A stretch of 53,524 bases of DNA from Candidatus Fermentibacterota bacterium (GTDB lineage Bacteria; Fermentibacterota; Fermentibacteria; Fermentibacterales; JCC-6). The notes beneath the pieces are model-generated. The model was not told the DNA's origin, did not search any database, and saw nothing but the letters and a program-made list of their open reading frames with translations. Where the stretch lies: assembly GCA_030592645.1 (NCBI GenBank), contig JAUVIR010000014.1:1-53524 (forward strand), in the 5' to 3' direction. The translations under genes were made by a program, and so were the position numbers. Shown here piece by piece: positions 42,203 through 49,650 of the stretch (positions are counted from its first letter, which is position 1; each line of letters begins with the position of its first letter).

Positions 42203-44434
42203 CTATCTGCAGACTGTGAGAAGCCTGGTAAGTGTTGAATGCTCTGTTCCATCAATGGTTATACGAAGCAGGTAGAGCCCTGCTGCGAAAGAAGATACAT
42301 CCAGTTCAAGTGTTTCGGTGTATTCGTATGCAGCTCTGCTTGAGATCATCCTTCCGGAAATATCGTACACCTCTATCAGAACTTCTTCATTGAAGGATGG
42401 AAGGAGTATCGAGGCAAGTTCCCCGCAGGGGTTCGGCCATATGTAAGTATCCCCCTGCGGTGCAGCAGGCGTATCTTCTCCAACTCCCGTTCCCGAAGGG
42501 CTGAAAAGAGCTGCGTCGAATGCGATATACTTCCCGCCAGTGCCGGTATAGTCGCCAAGCTTCAGATAGGAATCGTAATCCAGGTCGAAGTTTCCAAGGA
42601 GCGCCCACTGGTCGCTGAAATATCCCTGGTCAAGGTTTATCTCCACCGTTCCGGTTGAGGTATGCAGCCTGTATATCCCGGTTGCCGAGGCATATAGAGG
42701 AGGGATATAGACGTACACATCGTAGTTTCCCTCACCAGGCAGTGCAGGGTACCATTCTGCAAAGCATGTATCCGGGAGAGCTGCCGTTGAATAAGTCCAC
42801 CATGCATTACCATTAAAACCGCTTCCCGAAAGGTGCCAGAATCTGCAGTCCGCGTACCTGTAGAAACCCCTGCATCGATCGTCTACGAGGGTATCCGGCT
42901 GGGCCGGAACCGGAGCCTGAGCGTAGAAGAGCTGGCTGACCCCAATCTCCACATGACCGTTGTTGTAGCCCGGCCAGTCGTACAGGACATCCTTGCCGTT
43001 GTAATAATTGCCCCAGCCGCTTTCATTCGCATTACCGAAAGGATCATTCACAATAACGGTATGATCTGCGTAGTATCCATTGAAGAGGATTATGTGGCCG
43101 TAGCCCAGAACTGTGCTCGAACATATTACCGGATAATCACTGTCAATCTGTCCGGTGAGGGTAGACCATGATGTCCCAGCCCATGCGGAGCTTACCTCAT
43201 GCTGGTTGAGAAAAGCCACCATGTTGTCCCACCAGGCGCTTCCATCGGGGCAGATGAACCCGTGGGCGCCGGGAACGAATACCCCTCCGGGGCTCTCTCC
43301 CGGTTCATCGTAGGTGAAATCAAGGAAAGTGTACTCCACAGGAATGTAGTTGCCCCACAGGCTCCAGTGGCCTGGAGATGGGTATGAAGCCCAGATGGAA
43401 TCGGGAGTAAGCATCATGTAGTACTGAACTGCCATCATGCATGAGGTAGGGCCGCACGACCAGCTTCCGTTGAACCAGTCCGGCGTATCCCACCTCTGGT
43501 GCATGTAGGGAACATCGAAATGCGCGTCCCGATCGTCCGTGCTGAAATCCACTACGAGATCGGGGAGAGGGGGTACATCCATTCCCCGAACGGTGCCATT
43601 ACCGGCATCGGTCCAGATTATGCCGCCGTTCTCAAGCTCAAGAGGATGCAAAGCAAGTACATTCTCCACAGAGATACTTTCGGCTCCTGTGAGTGGATCC
43701 AGGCTGCAGATACTTCCAGACACAGGATACATCCCCTGAAATACCAGCACCGAAAAGAGAACATTCCCCTCTTCGGTCCAGGAGGGAAATAGCCCGGAGA
43801 AGTGTTCAAGGACCACGCTGCCCTCAGGGTCCAGCACGATAAATCCTCCCTGAGACATTTCTGCGAGCAGCATACCGCCCGGTCCCGCGGTTATCCTGGA
43901 AAAGGTTACTTCATCGAAGCCGGATATCTCCGAAAGTTCTCCGGATAGGATATCAAGTCTACCAAGACCGCCGGTTTCTCCCGTGTAGAAAACAGATTCC
44001 CCCGGGCAGGCCAGCCATGCGGGAAAACCTCGGGCGGGCCAGCTCCGCAGCTCCCCGCCATGGAAACTGTATTCGGTGATCGTCTCTCTCTGCGCGATCA
44101 GAAATGTGCTTCCCGAACATTCGAACGGTCCGCTGAAGTAATTACCCTCGAACAGAACAAGCCTCTCTCCTTCATCGGTAACACTTACAACTCTCTGAGG
44201 TTCACCGGGCGGACATTCCTTGAAAAGGATCCCTTCAGAGGTTGGAAGAGCATTACGTCCTGCTCCAGGCTGAAGGGAGAGCACTTCAAACTTTTCTTCA
44301 CCATCTGCAATGCAGAGCCCCGCATGACGTCCGTCAGTGTAAAGCAGCCCGTTTGTTGTATCCTCAAGCGGTATGGTGACCGCCGAAGGGTCGGGAAGCC
44401 CGGCAAGCGCCAGTGCAATTATCAGCGCATTCAA
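42203..44434 (-). CDS. Secreted multidomain protein: propeller, C39-like peptidase, golvesin-type domain, sorting domain
   Basis: The 743-residue protein has a short signal (MNALIIALALAGLPDPSA), then propeller-like repeats (about 25-285). A papain-like C39 peptidase follows, with VPYMHQRWDTPDWF and C327 in SWSCGPTSCM, H447 in GYGHIILFNGYY and D464 in VNDPFGN, so the Cys-His-Asp triad is present. A golvesin C-terminal-like domain is near 515-655 (RYADCRFWHLSGSGFNGNAW). The end (IWPNPCGELASILLPSFNEE, then GLYLLRITIDG) is a type IX-style sorting domain. The protein is probably surface-exposed. Function: peptidase with an adhesive or binding module; inference. It starts five bases after the nitroreductase stop. 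Confidence 0.8.
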   Translation of the reverse strand: MNALIIALALAGLPDPSAVTIPLEDTTNGLLYTDGRHAGLCIADGEEKFEVLSLQPGAGRNALPTSEGILFKECPPGEPQRVVSVTDEGERLVLFEGNYFSGPFECSGSTFLIAQRETITEYSFHGGELRSWPARGFPAWLACPGESVFYTGETGGLGRLDILSGELSEISGFDEVTFSRITAGPGGMLLAEMSQGGFIVLDPEGSVVLEHFSGLFPSWTEEGNVLFSVLVFQGMYPVSGSICSLDPLTGAESISVENVLALHPLELENGGIIWTDAGNGTVRGMDVPPLPDLVVDFSTDDRDAHFDVPYMHQRWDTPDWFNGSWSCGPTSCMMAVQYYMMLTPDSIWASYPSPGHWSLWGNYIPVEYTFLDFTYDEPGESPGGVFVPGAHGFICPDGSAWWDNMVAFLNQHEVSSAWAGTSWSTLTGQIDSDYPVICSSTVLGYGHIILFNGYYADHTVIVNDPFGNANESGWGNYYNGKDVLYDWPGYNNGHVEIGVSQLFYAQAPVPAQPDTLVDDRCRGFYRYADCRFWHLSGSGFNGNAWWTYSTAALPDTCFAEWYPALPGEGNYDVYVYIPPLYASATGIYRLHTSTGTVEINLDQGYFSDQWALLGNFDLDYDSYLKLGDYTGTGGKYIAFDAALFSPSGTGVGEDTPAAPQGDTYIWPNPCGELASILLPSFNEEVLIEVYDISGRMISSRAAYEYTETLELDVSSFAAGLYLLRITIDGTEHSTLTRLLTVCR

Positions 44435-44438
44435 GAGT

Positions 44439-45173
44439 TCACTTTCTTCTTCCGACGGGAGCTATGTAAATAACAAATTCATCTTCTCCATCGAATCCAA
44501 GAAGAGAATCCATCTCTTCCTGATCGTATGCCCCTATACCGCAGGTGCCCAGGCCCGCCGCGGTGCAGGCAAGGTAGAGGTTCTGGCAGAGGTGTCCTGC
44601 ATCAAGGGCGATGACTTTGTGTGAAACAGGGCCGTATCTCCATTCGGTTCTGTAGGGGATCACTGACCAGACGAATGTAACAGCGCACCTGCCGCAGAAA
44701 GTCTGATCGAGGCATCCGCCGGCTACCTTTTGAGGAGGGATCTGTTCTCCAAGGTACGCAACAGAATGATCGAGGGGAAGATACCTGTATACTCCAGGCT
44801 CAATGCCTGAAACGTTATTAACGAGAAGGTACGTTTCAAATGGATGGCGCGCTCCCCCGGAAGGGACGGTTCGCAGGGTTGCGACCCCTTCTCTTAGAAC
44901 TTTCTGAACGCCTTGTGTAGACCACAGGAGCCAGGAGAGCTCCTCAAGGCTGACCGGGTCATCCGTGAATGTTCTTATACTTCTTCTTGAGTTGATAACT
45001 TCCAGGATACTGATATCCGGAATAACTCCTGGCTGCACAGCGGGAAGATCAGTGACAGGTGTCCCTTCATCCACCGGCTTCTGAACATCGGGATGATCGA
45101 TCCCCTTCGACTGGTCGCTCTTGAAACCATCAAGCAGATCCCAGTTCGCCTTCAGGAAATTAGTTTCTGACAT
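44439..45173 (-). CDS. SagB-type nitroreductase-family oxidoreductase
   Basis: The 244-residue protein is an FMN-dependent nitroreductase of the SagB/ThcOx type: INSRRSIRTFTDDPVSLEEL, then SGGARHPFETYLLVNNV, and a closing GLGTCGIGAYDQEEMDSLLG. SagB enzymes oxidise azolines in some peptide natural products, but stand-alone relatives are widespread and of unknown substrate. No YcaO cyclase or precursor peptide is found nearby, so a RiPP role is not supported. GGAG lies eight bases before the ATG. It is likely co-transcribed with the C39-like gene, only five bases apart. Confidence 0.85.
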   Translation of the reverse strand: MSETNFLKANWDLLDGFKSDQSKGIDHPDVQKPVDEGTPVTDLPAVQPGVIPDISILEVINSRRSIRTFTDDPVSLEELSWLLWSTQGVQKVLREGVATLRTVPSGGARHPFETYLLVNNVSGIEPGVYRYLPLDHSVAYLGEQIPPQKVAGGCLDQTFCGRCAVTFVWSVIPYRTEWRYGPVSHKVIALDAGHLCQNLYLACTAAGLGTCGIGAYDQEEMDSLLGFDGEDEFVIYIAPVGRRK

Positions 45174-45245
45174 TTAATTCCTCCTTTCCGGTCTGTAAAT
45201 ACAGATTCGATTCTTTCGTAATATGTTAAATCCGTTAGCTGAAAG

Positions 45246-45284
45246 GGGACGGAGGTAATTAGAAATTCTAATTACCTCCGTCCC
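45246..45284. repeat. REP-like perfect palindrome
   Basis: A perfect 19-bp inverted repeat (45246-45264 with 45266-45284, a single central base) begins with GGGACGGAGGTAATTAG. It has no T-run, so it is not a standard terminator. GGGACGG-type palindromes are known as REP elements tied to RAYT transposases in other bacteria; whether this genome carries a RAYT cannot be seen here. Confidence 0.6.
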
Positions 45285-45339
45285 TGTTTGAACGCGGATG
45301 TGGATGGCTAGAACTTTCGCACTGGCGCGAATATTAAAT

Positions 45340-46764
45340 CTACCGTATCAGAATAACTCGCTTAACAGCACGTTCTTCACAGGCATCCAGCACGATCAGG
45401 TAGCAGCCGTCCGGAAGGAAGGGATCTGCATTCCATACTAACGAATGCTCACCAGCGGTGTGAGAACCGGCAGAGAGAGCATCCACCAATCGTCCAGCAA
45501 GATCATAAACATTCAGTTGCACTTCCCCAGGATCATGCAGGTTGAAACTGATGCTCAGACTGGATGCGAACGGGTTTGGATAAATGCTGAGCCCTGTTAC
45601 AACTGAAGTGGGATTCGACTCAATTCCCATTTCCTCTGCAACATAATCGAAAAGAAAATCCATTACGCTGATTCGCACATCAGGATGAGCGTAATTTGTC
45701 ATGAAGACTACAGCGGAGTTTTCCGCCGGACAGAAGAACACTGATGTGTTCCCGAAATCAGCACTGCTTGAGCCGTAGTGACCCCAGATGAGTCTCCCGA
45801 AGAAATCGTCCCGCATCACCCATCCGAGGCCCTGATACGGATCGAGTGAGGGATAGTGGGCAGTCAGCATTGTGTCAACAGTGCTCTCCTGAAGGATACG
45901 GGTACCCCCGGTCTCACCCCCCTGCATGACTGCTATCAAAGGTTGTGACAATTCCAGCGGATCCGATTTCAGCAGTGCTCCAGGGTACCAGGGCGCGCTT
46001 GCATAGCAGCCATATGGAGAGATGAAAGAGCCGCCTGAGTAGGCATATAAGGCAGCCGTGTTCATCGTATCCACTGATGTGATAAGGTAGCTTGTCTGAT
46101 TCATAGAAAGAGGATTGAAGATATACTCCCTGCAGTGAAGATCAAAGGAATCGGAGAATGTGCTTACCTGCTCGATAATTGCAGCCAGCACAGCCTGTGA
46201 GCGGTGAAGGTTGTAGACGAACTGAGTCCCCGGCTCGAAATTGTGGAAGTTCTGGTTAACATCGTACCAGATGCCTCCAGGTACGTAAACCTCCTGTACG
46301 TACTCGGTGTTGGAGTAGGTGCTGTCACCGGCTTCCATTTCTCCGGATAAGACAATTGTTACTGCTCGCAGGCTTGAAGTATGGGAGAGTATCATGCGCG
46401 GAGTAATGGGTGTACTCGGATAATTGGGATTCCGTATCTCATAGGGAAGGTAATCGTTAACGTCTGCATCAAGGTCTACCAATCCCTGTTCCCATAGCTG
46501 CATGAAAGCTATGGCTGTAAAAGGTTTTGATACTGACCATAGAACGAAGAGAGTATTCTCATTGACCAGCGAATCAGTGTAGTCCAAGTTCTTCACTCCG
46601 AAGTATCCATCCCAGACCAGCGAATCACCGTGAAACGCACATGCAGCAAGACCCAGAATGTTGTATTCAGTATACAGGCTGTCTATGAAATCGTCTGGTG
46701 GTGCTGCTTCGACAGTGTTGATACAGAAAAACACCAGCACTGTGAAAAGAAATATCTTTATCAT
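45340..46764 (-). CDS. Beta-lactamase-fold serine hydrolase with C-terminal sorting domain
   Basis: The 474-residue protein has a signal peptide (MIKIFLFTVLVFFCINTVEA), then a class C-type serine hydrolase domain. The catalytic SxxK is S77-V-S-K80, the second element corresponds to VYNLHRSQAV, and the third box is WGHYGSSSADFG. The last 75 residues (NPFASSLSISFNLHDPGEVQ, then DGCYLIVLDACE) form a type IX-style sorting domain. It is probably an esterase or D-amino peptidase acting outside the cell, not a classical antibiotic lactamase. AGGAGGGGG precedes the ATG. Followed by the REP palindrome. Confidence 0.82.
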   Translation of the reverse strand: MIKIFLFTVLVFFCINTVEAAPPDDFIDSLYTEYNILGLAACAFHGDSLVWDGYFGVKNLDYTDSLVNENTLFVLWSVSKPFTAIAFMQLWEQGLVDLDADVNDYLPYEIRNPNYPSTPITPRMILSHTSSLRAVTIVLSGEMEAGDSTYSNTEYVQEVYVPGGIWYDVNQNFHNFEPGTQFVYNLHRSQAVLAAIIEQVSTFSDSFDLHCREYIFNPLSMNQTSYLITSVDTMNTAALYAYSGGSFISPYGCYASAPWYPGALLKSDPLELSQPLIAVMQGGETGGTRILQESTVDTMLTAHYPSLDPYQGLGWVMRDDFFGRLIWGHYGSSSADFGNTSVFFCPAENSAVVFMTNYAHPDVRISVMDFLFDYVAEEMGIESNPTSVVTGLSIYPNPFASSLSISFNLHDPGEVQLNVYDLAGRLVDALSAGSHTAGEHSLVWNADPFLPDGCYLIVLDACEERAVKRVILIR

Positions 46765-47122
46765 GTTCTTCCCCCTCCTGAACGATTGGTCCGGTAAGGA
46801 GAATACAATAAGATGTGAATCTGTTGAAATGAAAGAAGGTGTATCAGGTATACGCCTTACCGAACCTATATGGATATCTACCCTTAATATCCTAAATACG
46901 GGAACTCTATATACATGTCAATGGGAACAATATACCAAGCATACCGATAGGATCATTAGATATGAAATGGCACCATCCGTCTGAGAGTTGGAACACCTCT
47001 GTCAAGTACGACGAGCAGCTTCTTTTAATAGCCTTGTTCTATTTGGAAATACTGGATGACAATGTTTTTACCTGCGCCGCCACAAGATGAAATCTGAATT
47101 GGTACCTCTCCATCTAGTAGCT
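46765..47122. other. Gene-free stretch with attC-like half
   Basis: No coding region is supported. It contains a 31-base repeat (46973-47003) that matches 49247-49277 in 29 positions, part of an attC-like site. The remainder is AT-rich with no clear promoter. Confidence 0.5.
46973..47003. repeat. 31-base direct repeat, copy 1
   Basis: The sequence from CCATCCGTCTGAGAGTTGG onward is 29 of 31 identical to 49247-49277. In the second copy it lies inside an attC-like site, so this one may be the remainder of a similar site downstream of the S9 remnant. Confidence 0.65.
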
Positions 47123-47998
47123 TCAGGGAGTTGCGGTCCAGGCTCCCTTAACATACCTATCGAACCACCTGAGCTGTTCCCATAGCACGTGTTCCACACT
47201 TTCCCGGGCCCGGTAACCGTGATCCTCGAAGGGCAGCAGCACCAAACGCTCATACTGAACAATACGCGTCTCGATCTCCCTGGCGAACCGCCACCAGGTC
47301 ACCTCGTGGGACCAGGGGCTGACCACACGCTCCACAAGGATGTACTCACCATCTGGGGAGAAATCGGCGTTGTAGTAGTGTGCATCATCGCTAATAACGC
47401 TCACATTTCCATTGGCCGGATTAACGATTGCCAGTTCCGACTTGTAGTAGTAATCGAAGAGGTCGTCGTCGTGGGCGGTTTGGAGCAGGTTCCTCGCCTC
47501 GTAGGTTGATCGCGCAGATGCACCGATTCCCTCAACTACTTTTGGTCCGACCGGAATGACCGGCGGGTCGGGTACCTGTCCGCGTTCCGGGATGTTGAGG
47601 ACCAGCAGACGCTCCTGATCGGGCAGCCAACTCACCGCGGTGCCCATGAGGGGATTGACCCGCATGCCGGCCAGCTTGTGCATCGGGGCGGCAAATTCGG
47701 CAAGGGAAGGATAGAGTACAGGATCTGCGAGGAGCAAGTACTCTCCAGTTGGTGCTGTCCACACCCAGGGGAGCTGTGGTGCGTGAAGCACCTCTAGTAT
47801 ATCGTCGGGAGGAGATTGCCACTCAGTTACCGATTGCAGGCTGTCCTCGGAAGCCTCTGCGCTTGGTACTAAAAAGAAAGCTTCCACCGTTAGTGCAAAC
47901 AAAAATGCTAATGTCACGAGATTTCTTTTCGCTATTGACCTCCACACAGCAATATTGATACGATTATTAGTGCCTAACGTTATGCATAACCAGCACAA
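47123..47998 (-). pseudogene. S9 (prolyl-oligopeptidase) family peptidase with internal deletions
   Basis: The frame starts weakly (TTG 47998; the signal peptide NLVTLAFLFALTVEAFFLVP begins about 20 residues later). Then come the propeller segment QLPWVWTAPTGEYLLLADPV and AAPMHKLAGMRVNP, which joins directly to LMGTAVSWLPDQERLLVLNI, then KVVEGIGASARSTYEARNLL and the blade SPDGEYILVERVVSPWSHEV. At FAREIE it jumps to LPFEDHGYRARESVEHVLWE, the very end of a full S9 enzyme with the catalytic His. The catalytic Ser (GxSxG) and Asp are missing. Full-length relatives have about 800 residues, so at least two in-frame deletions are inferred, the first at a repeated NP. It should be inactive. Followed on the minus strand by an attC-like remnant. 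Confidence 0.65.
47972..47990 (-). repeat. Fused attC core sites (R''-R' without stem)
   Basis: GTTATGCATAAC (47979-47990) is a perfect 12-base palindrome built from two core sites, followed on the minus strand by GTTAGGC (47978-47972), a standard GTTRRRY core. It lies just after the antitoxin gene where a cassette attC would be expected. It looks like an attC whose hairpin was deleted. Confidence 0.45.
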
Positions 47999-48011
47999 AG
48001 ATTACTCCTGA

Positions 48012-48416
48012 TCATGAGTTTTCATTTATGGCTGGTTCCTGCAATTGTTCGCTCCCGTATTTCAGATGCTCTTCTTTGACCTTGAGAGCTTTGCTTAACC
48101 GTTTGGCCATGGCATCGGAGTAGGTGCGTCGACCATGCTCATAATCGCTAACCATGTTCTGTCGGATACTCAGCTTCTCGGCGAGTTGGGTCTGAGTTAG
48201 ACCGGCCTTAAGGCGAGCACCAGCAAGCAGGTTGCCGATGCGGTTCTTTTCCATCTCCTGCCAGTATTCAGTACTTTCGATGGAAACAGATTCGTTTTCT
48301 GGTTCGTGGGCCAGGACGGTAACATCGTACTTCTTCTTAATCCAGGCGAGCAATTCGTCAACATGTTCGCCGTGAATCGAAATCTCAATATGGGGCTTTT
48401 TCACGAGAGCCAACAT
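48012..48416 (-). CDS. Xre-family antitoxin
   Basis: The 134-residue protein starts at ATG 48416 (GAGG seven bases upstream). The first 50 residues form an antitoxin-type segment (ISIHGEHVDELLAWIKKKYD) and the second half a helix-turn-helix (LLAGARLKAGLTQTQLAEKL, then RQNMVSDYEHGRRTYSDAMA). It overlaps the end of the RelE-like toxin gene by 32 bases, the order toxin then antitoxin as in higBA. It probably binds the palindrome at 48654-48670. A fused attC core pair follows. Confidence 0.85.
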   Translation of the reverse strand: MLALVKKPHIEISIHGEHVDELLAWIKKKYDVTVLAHEPENESVSIESTEYWQEMEKNRIGNLLAGARLKAGLTQTQLAEKLSIRQNMVSDYEHGRRTYSDAMAKRLSKALKVKEEHLKYGSEQLQEPAINENS

Positions 48417-48651
48417 AATACACCTCAATCACTATTTCGTCTTTATGGCATGTCCAGCATGCCACATATCTGTAGTTCAAATGGCAATGGTATCGATCCT
48501 TACCCAGTGGTGAGAAGTTGCGCCATGATTTTTGAACTGGGCCATCTGCCTGGAGATCTGCGATCAACAAGAAAAGGAGCTTCTTAACACCGATGGGCAG
48601 CTTCTTCAAACGGTGGGTAATCTTCTTCTTTATCCGGACTTCATATTTCAT
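48385..48651 (-). CDS. RelE/ParE-fold toxin
   Basis: The 88-residue protein has the RelE-fold pattern: a helical N-terminus (ITHRLKKLPIGVKKLLFLLI), then strands SPLGKDRYHCHLNYRYVACW and the closing IEVYYVGSREKAPY. It belongs to the HigB-like mRNA interferase type, acting on translated mRNA at the ribosome. It is intact and paired with an intact antitoxin, so the module is probably active. The ATG is three bases from an operator-bearing promoter and has no Shine-Dalgarno, so the message is probably leaderless. It lies within the attC-flanked cluster, as toxin-antitoxin cassettes often do in integrons. Confidence 0.85.
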   Translation of the reverse strand: MKYEVRIKKKITHRLKKLPIGVKKLLFLLIADLQADGPVQKSWRNFSPLGKDRYHCHLNYRYVACWTCHKDEIVIEVYYVGSREKAPY

Positions 48652-48653
48652 TG

Positions 48654-48689
48654 TGGTTATAATATAACCATTATACTGAATTGCTGCAA
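48654..48689 (-). promoter_or_regulatory. Promoter and operator of the RelE/Xre module
   Basis: On the minus strand TTGCAG (48684-48689) and TATATT (48661-48666) are 17 bases apart. A perfect palindrome with 8-base arms (TGGTTATA, centre A, TATAACCA, 48654-48670) covers the -10, fitting repression by the antitoxin. The start codon at 48651 lies next to it. Confidence 0.6.
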
Positions 48690-48729
48690 GCTGGATTTCC
48701 GAAAGCGAACCAATGATTATTCAACTGCA

Positions 48730-48822
48730 GCATAACACAATCCGCTGAATACCTGCTGAGAATATGCTTGGGAATAATAACCGTCAAGGAGCCGTAAACT
48801 TACCTTTGTCTCCTGGTTATAC
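48730..48822 (-). repeat. attC-like recombination site 1
   Basis: Read on the minus strand it opens with GTATAACC (R'', 48822 to 48816), continues AGGAGACAAAGGT, and closes with TTGTGTTATGC (R', 48736 to 48730), so the ends are partly complementary. Inside it is similar to site 2, for example TTGACGGTTATTATTC versus TTGACGGTCAATATTTC and a shared CATATTCTCAG. The stop codon of the DUF2132 gene lies within R'', as in integron cassettes. Confidence 0.55.
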
Positions 48823-49056
48823 GCCCCCCTGCCCTATCGAGCTTTGAACGAAGAGGTATAGTTCTTCAACTTTGTGTCTGGCCCAAGGCGTCCTTCTTAG
48901 AAACTTCAGGCTGGACTTCACTGATGGATCATTCTTGAAGCATCTGATATTCACTCGCTTGCCTAACTCTTCCCATCCAAAATGATCAACAATTGTGTTC
49001 ACGACCATTTCTAATGTAATGCCATGCAATGGATTGTTCGGTTGCTGTTGATTCAT
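48817..49056 (-). CDS. DUF2132/VF530-family small DNA-binding protein
   Basis: The 79-residue protein opens with [20 protein letters not shown] and continues [40 protein letters not shown], matching the VF530 family, whose structure suggests nucleic-acid binding. The function in the cell is not established. The ATG is about 23 bases after the R' core (49079-49085), and the TAA stop lies in the next attC-like site, so the gene fits one cassette of about 350 bases. Family members occur on mobile elements and in integrons. Confidence 0.85.
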   Translation of the reverse strand: MNQQQPNNPLHGITLEMVVNTIVDHFGWEELGKRVNIRCFKNDPSVKSSLKFLRRTPWARHKVEELYLFVQSSIGQGGV

Positions 49057-49078
49057 GATTCCAATTCTATATGTTTGC

Positions 49079-49289
49079 GTATAACAAATGATTATCCAGC
49101 TGGATTATACCACAGCCTGTCAAATATCTTGACTGAGAATATGTTTCGAAATATTGACCGTCAAGGAAGATTTAAGGTTCTCATCTCCGAAAGCAGTATA
49201 AAGCAAAAACGATCCACAAGGGGCCGCTTTAACTTTATCTGGCGCGCCATCTGTCTGAGAGTTGGAACACCTTTGTCCCCTGGTTATGC
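49079..49289 (-). repeat. attC-like recombination site 2
   Basis: On the minus strand it begins with GCATAACCAGGGGACAAAGG (R'' at 49289-49283) and ends with ATTTGTTATAC (R' at 49085-49079). ACAAA next to R'' pairs with TTTGT next to R', as expected for L''/L'. It is 211 bases, longer than typical attC sites (55-150), because it contains an additional segment including the 31-base repeat 49247-49277. Confidence 0.5.
49247..49277. repeat. 31-base direct repeat, copy 2
   Basis: 29 of 31 bases match 46973-47003. It lies within attC-like site 2, on the R'' side. Confidence 0.65.
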
Positions 49290-49650
49290 GGAATTGCCCA
49301 GTAGAGGGGATTCATGATCGTTCTGAGTAGAATATGATCTTCTTCATCTGTGTTCGGGATGAGATAAAATTGCCATTGAAAGAAATGGAATAGCTGAATC
49401 TCGACAATATCCTCTGTACATACATATGCCAATTAGTGTTTAGAAATATGGTCTTTGCCAGGGGGGAGTGTTCGTAAATAGCATTATCATGGGAATGTCT
49501 TCTTTTTGAATTTCCACATAATATAGAAGCTTACGGGTATTTCTGTTGAAGCTACTCACTACGGAGATCAGACGGATCTTGGCGATGGTCGATCATTGGT
49601 AACTTAGGTTGCTAACGGAGAGACATCTAAGGATTCTTGTCCAGAGATAA
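49290..49650. other. Gene-poor stretch right of attC-like site 2
   Basis: A 65-codon minus-strand frame (49235-49432) runs into the R'' core and contains IVEIQLFHFFQWQFYLIP; it could be the 3' end of a decayed cassette gene but has no recognised family. The rest shows no coding look. GTTGCTAAC near 49609 resembles a core site without partner. Confidence 0.4.

Noticed and set aside
44439..45173. SagB-like enzyme as part of a peptide natural-product cluster
   Set aside because: No YcaO cyclase, precursor peptide or dedicated peptidase-transporter nearby; stand-alone relatives are common.
45340..46764. Antibiotic-resistance beta-lactamase
   Set aside because: Sorting domain and diverged second motif point to a general serine hydrolase; no evidence for drug hydrolysis.
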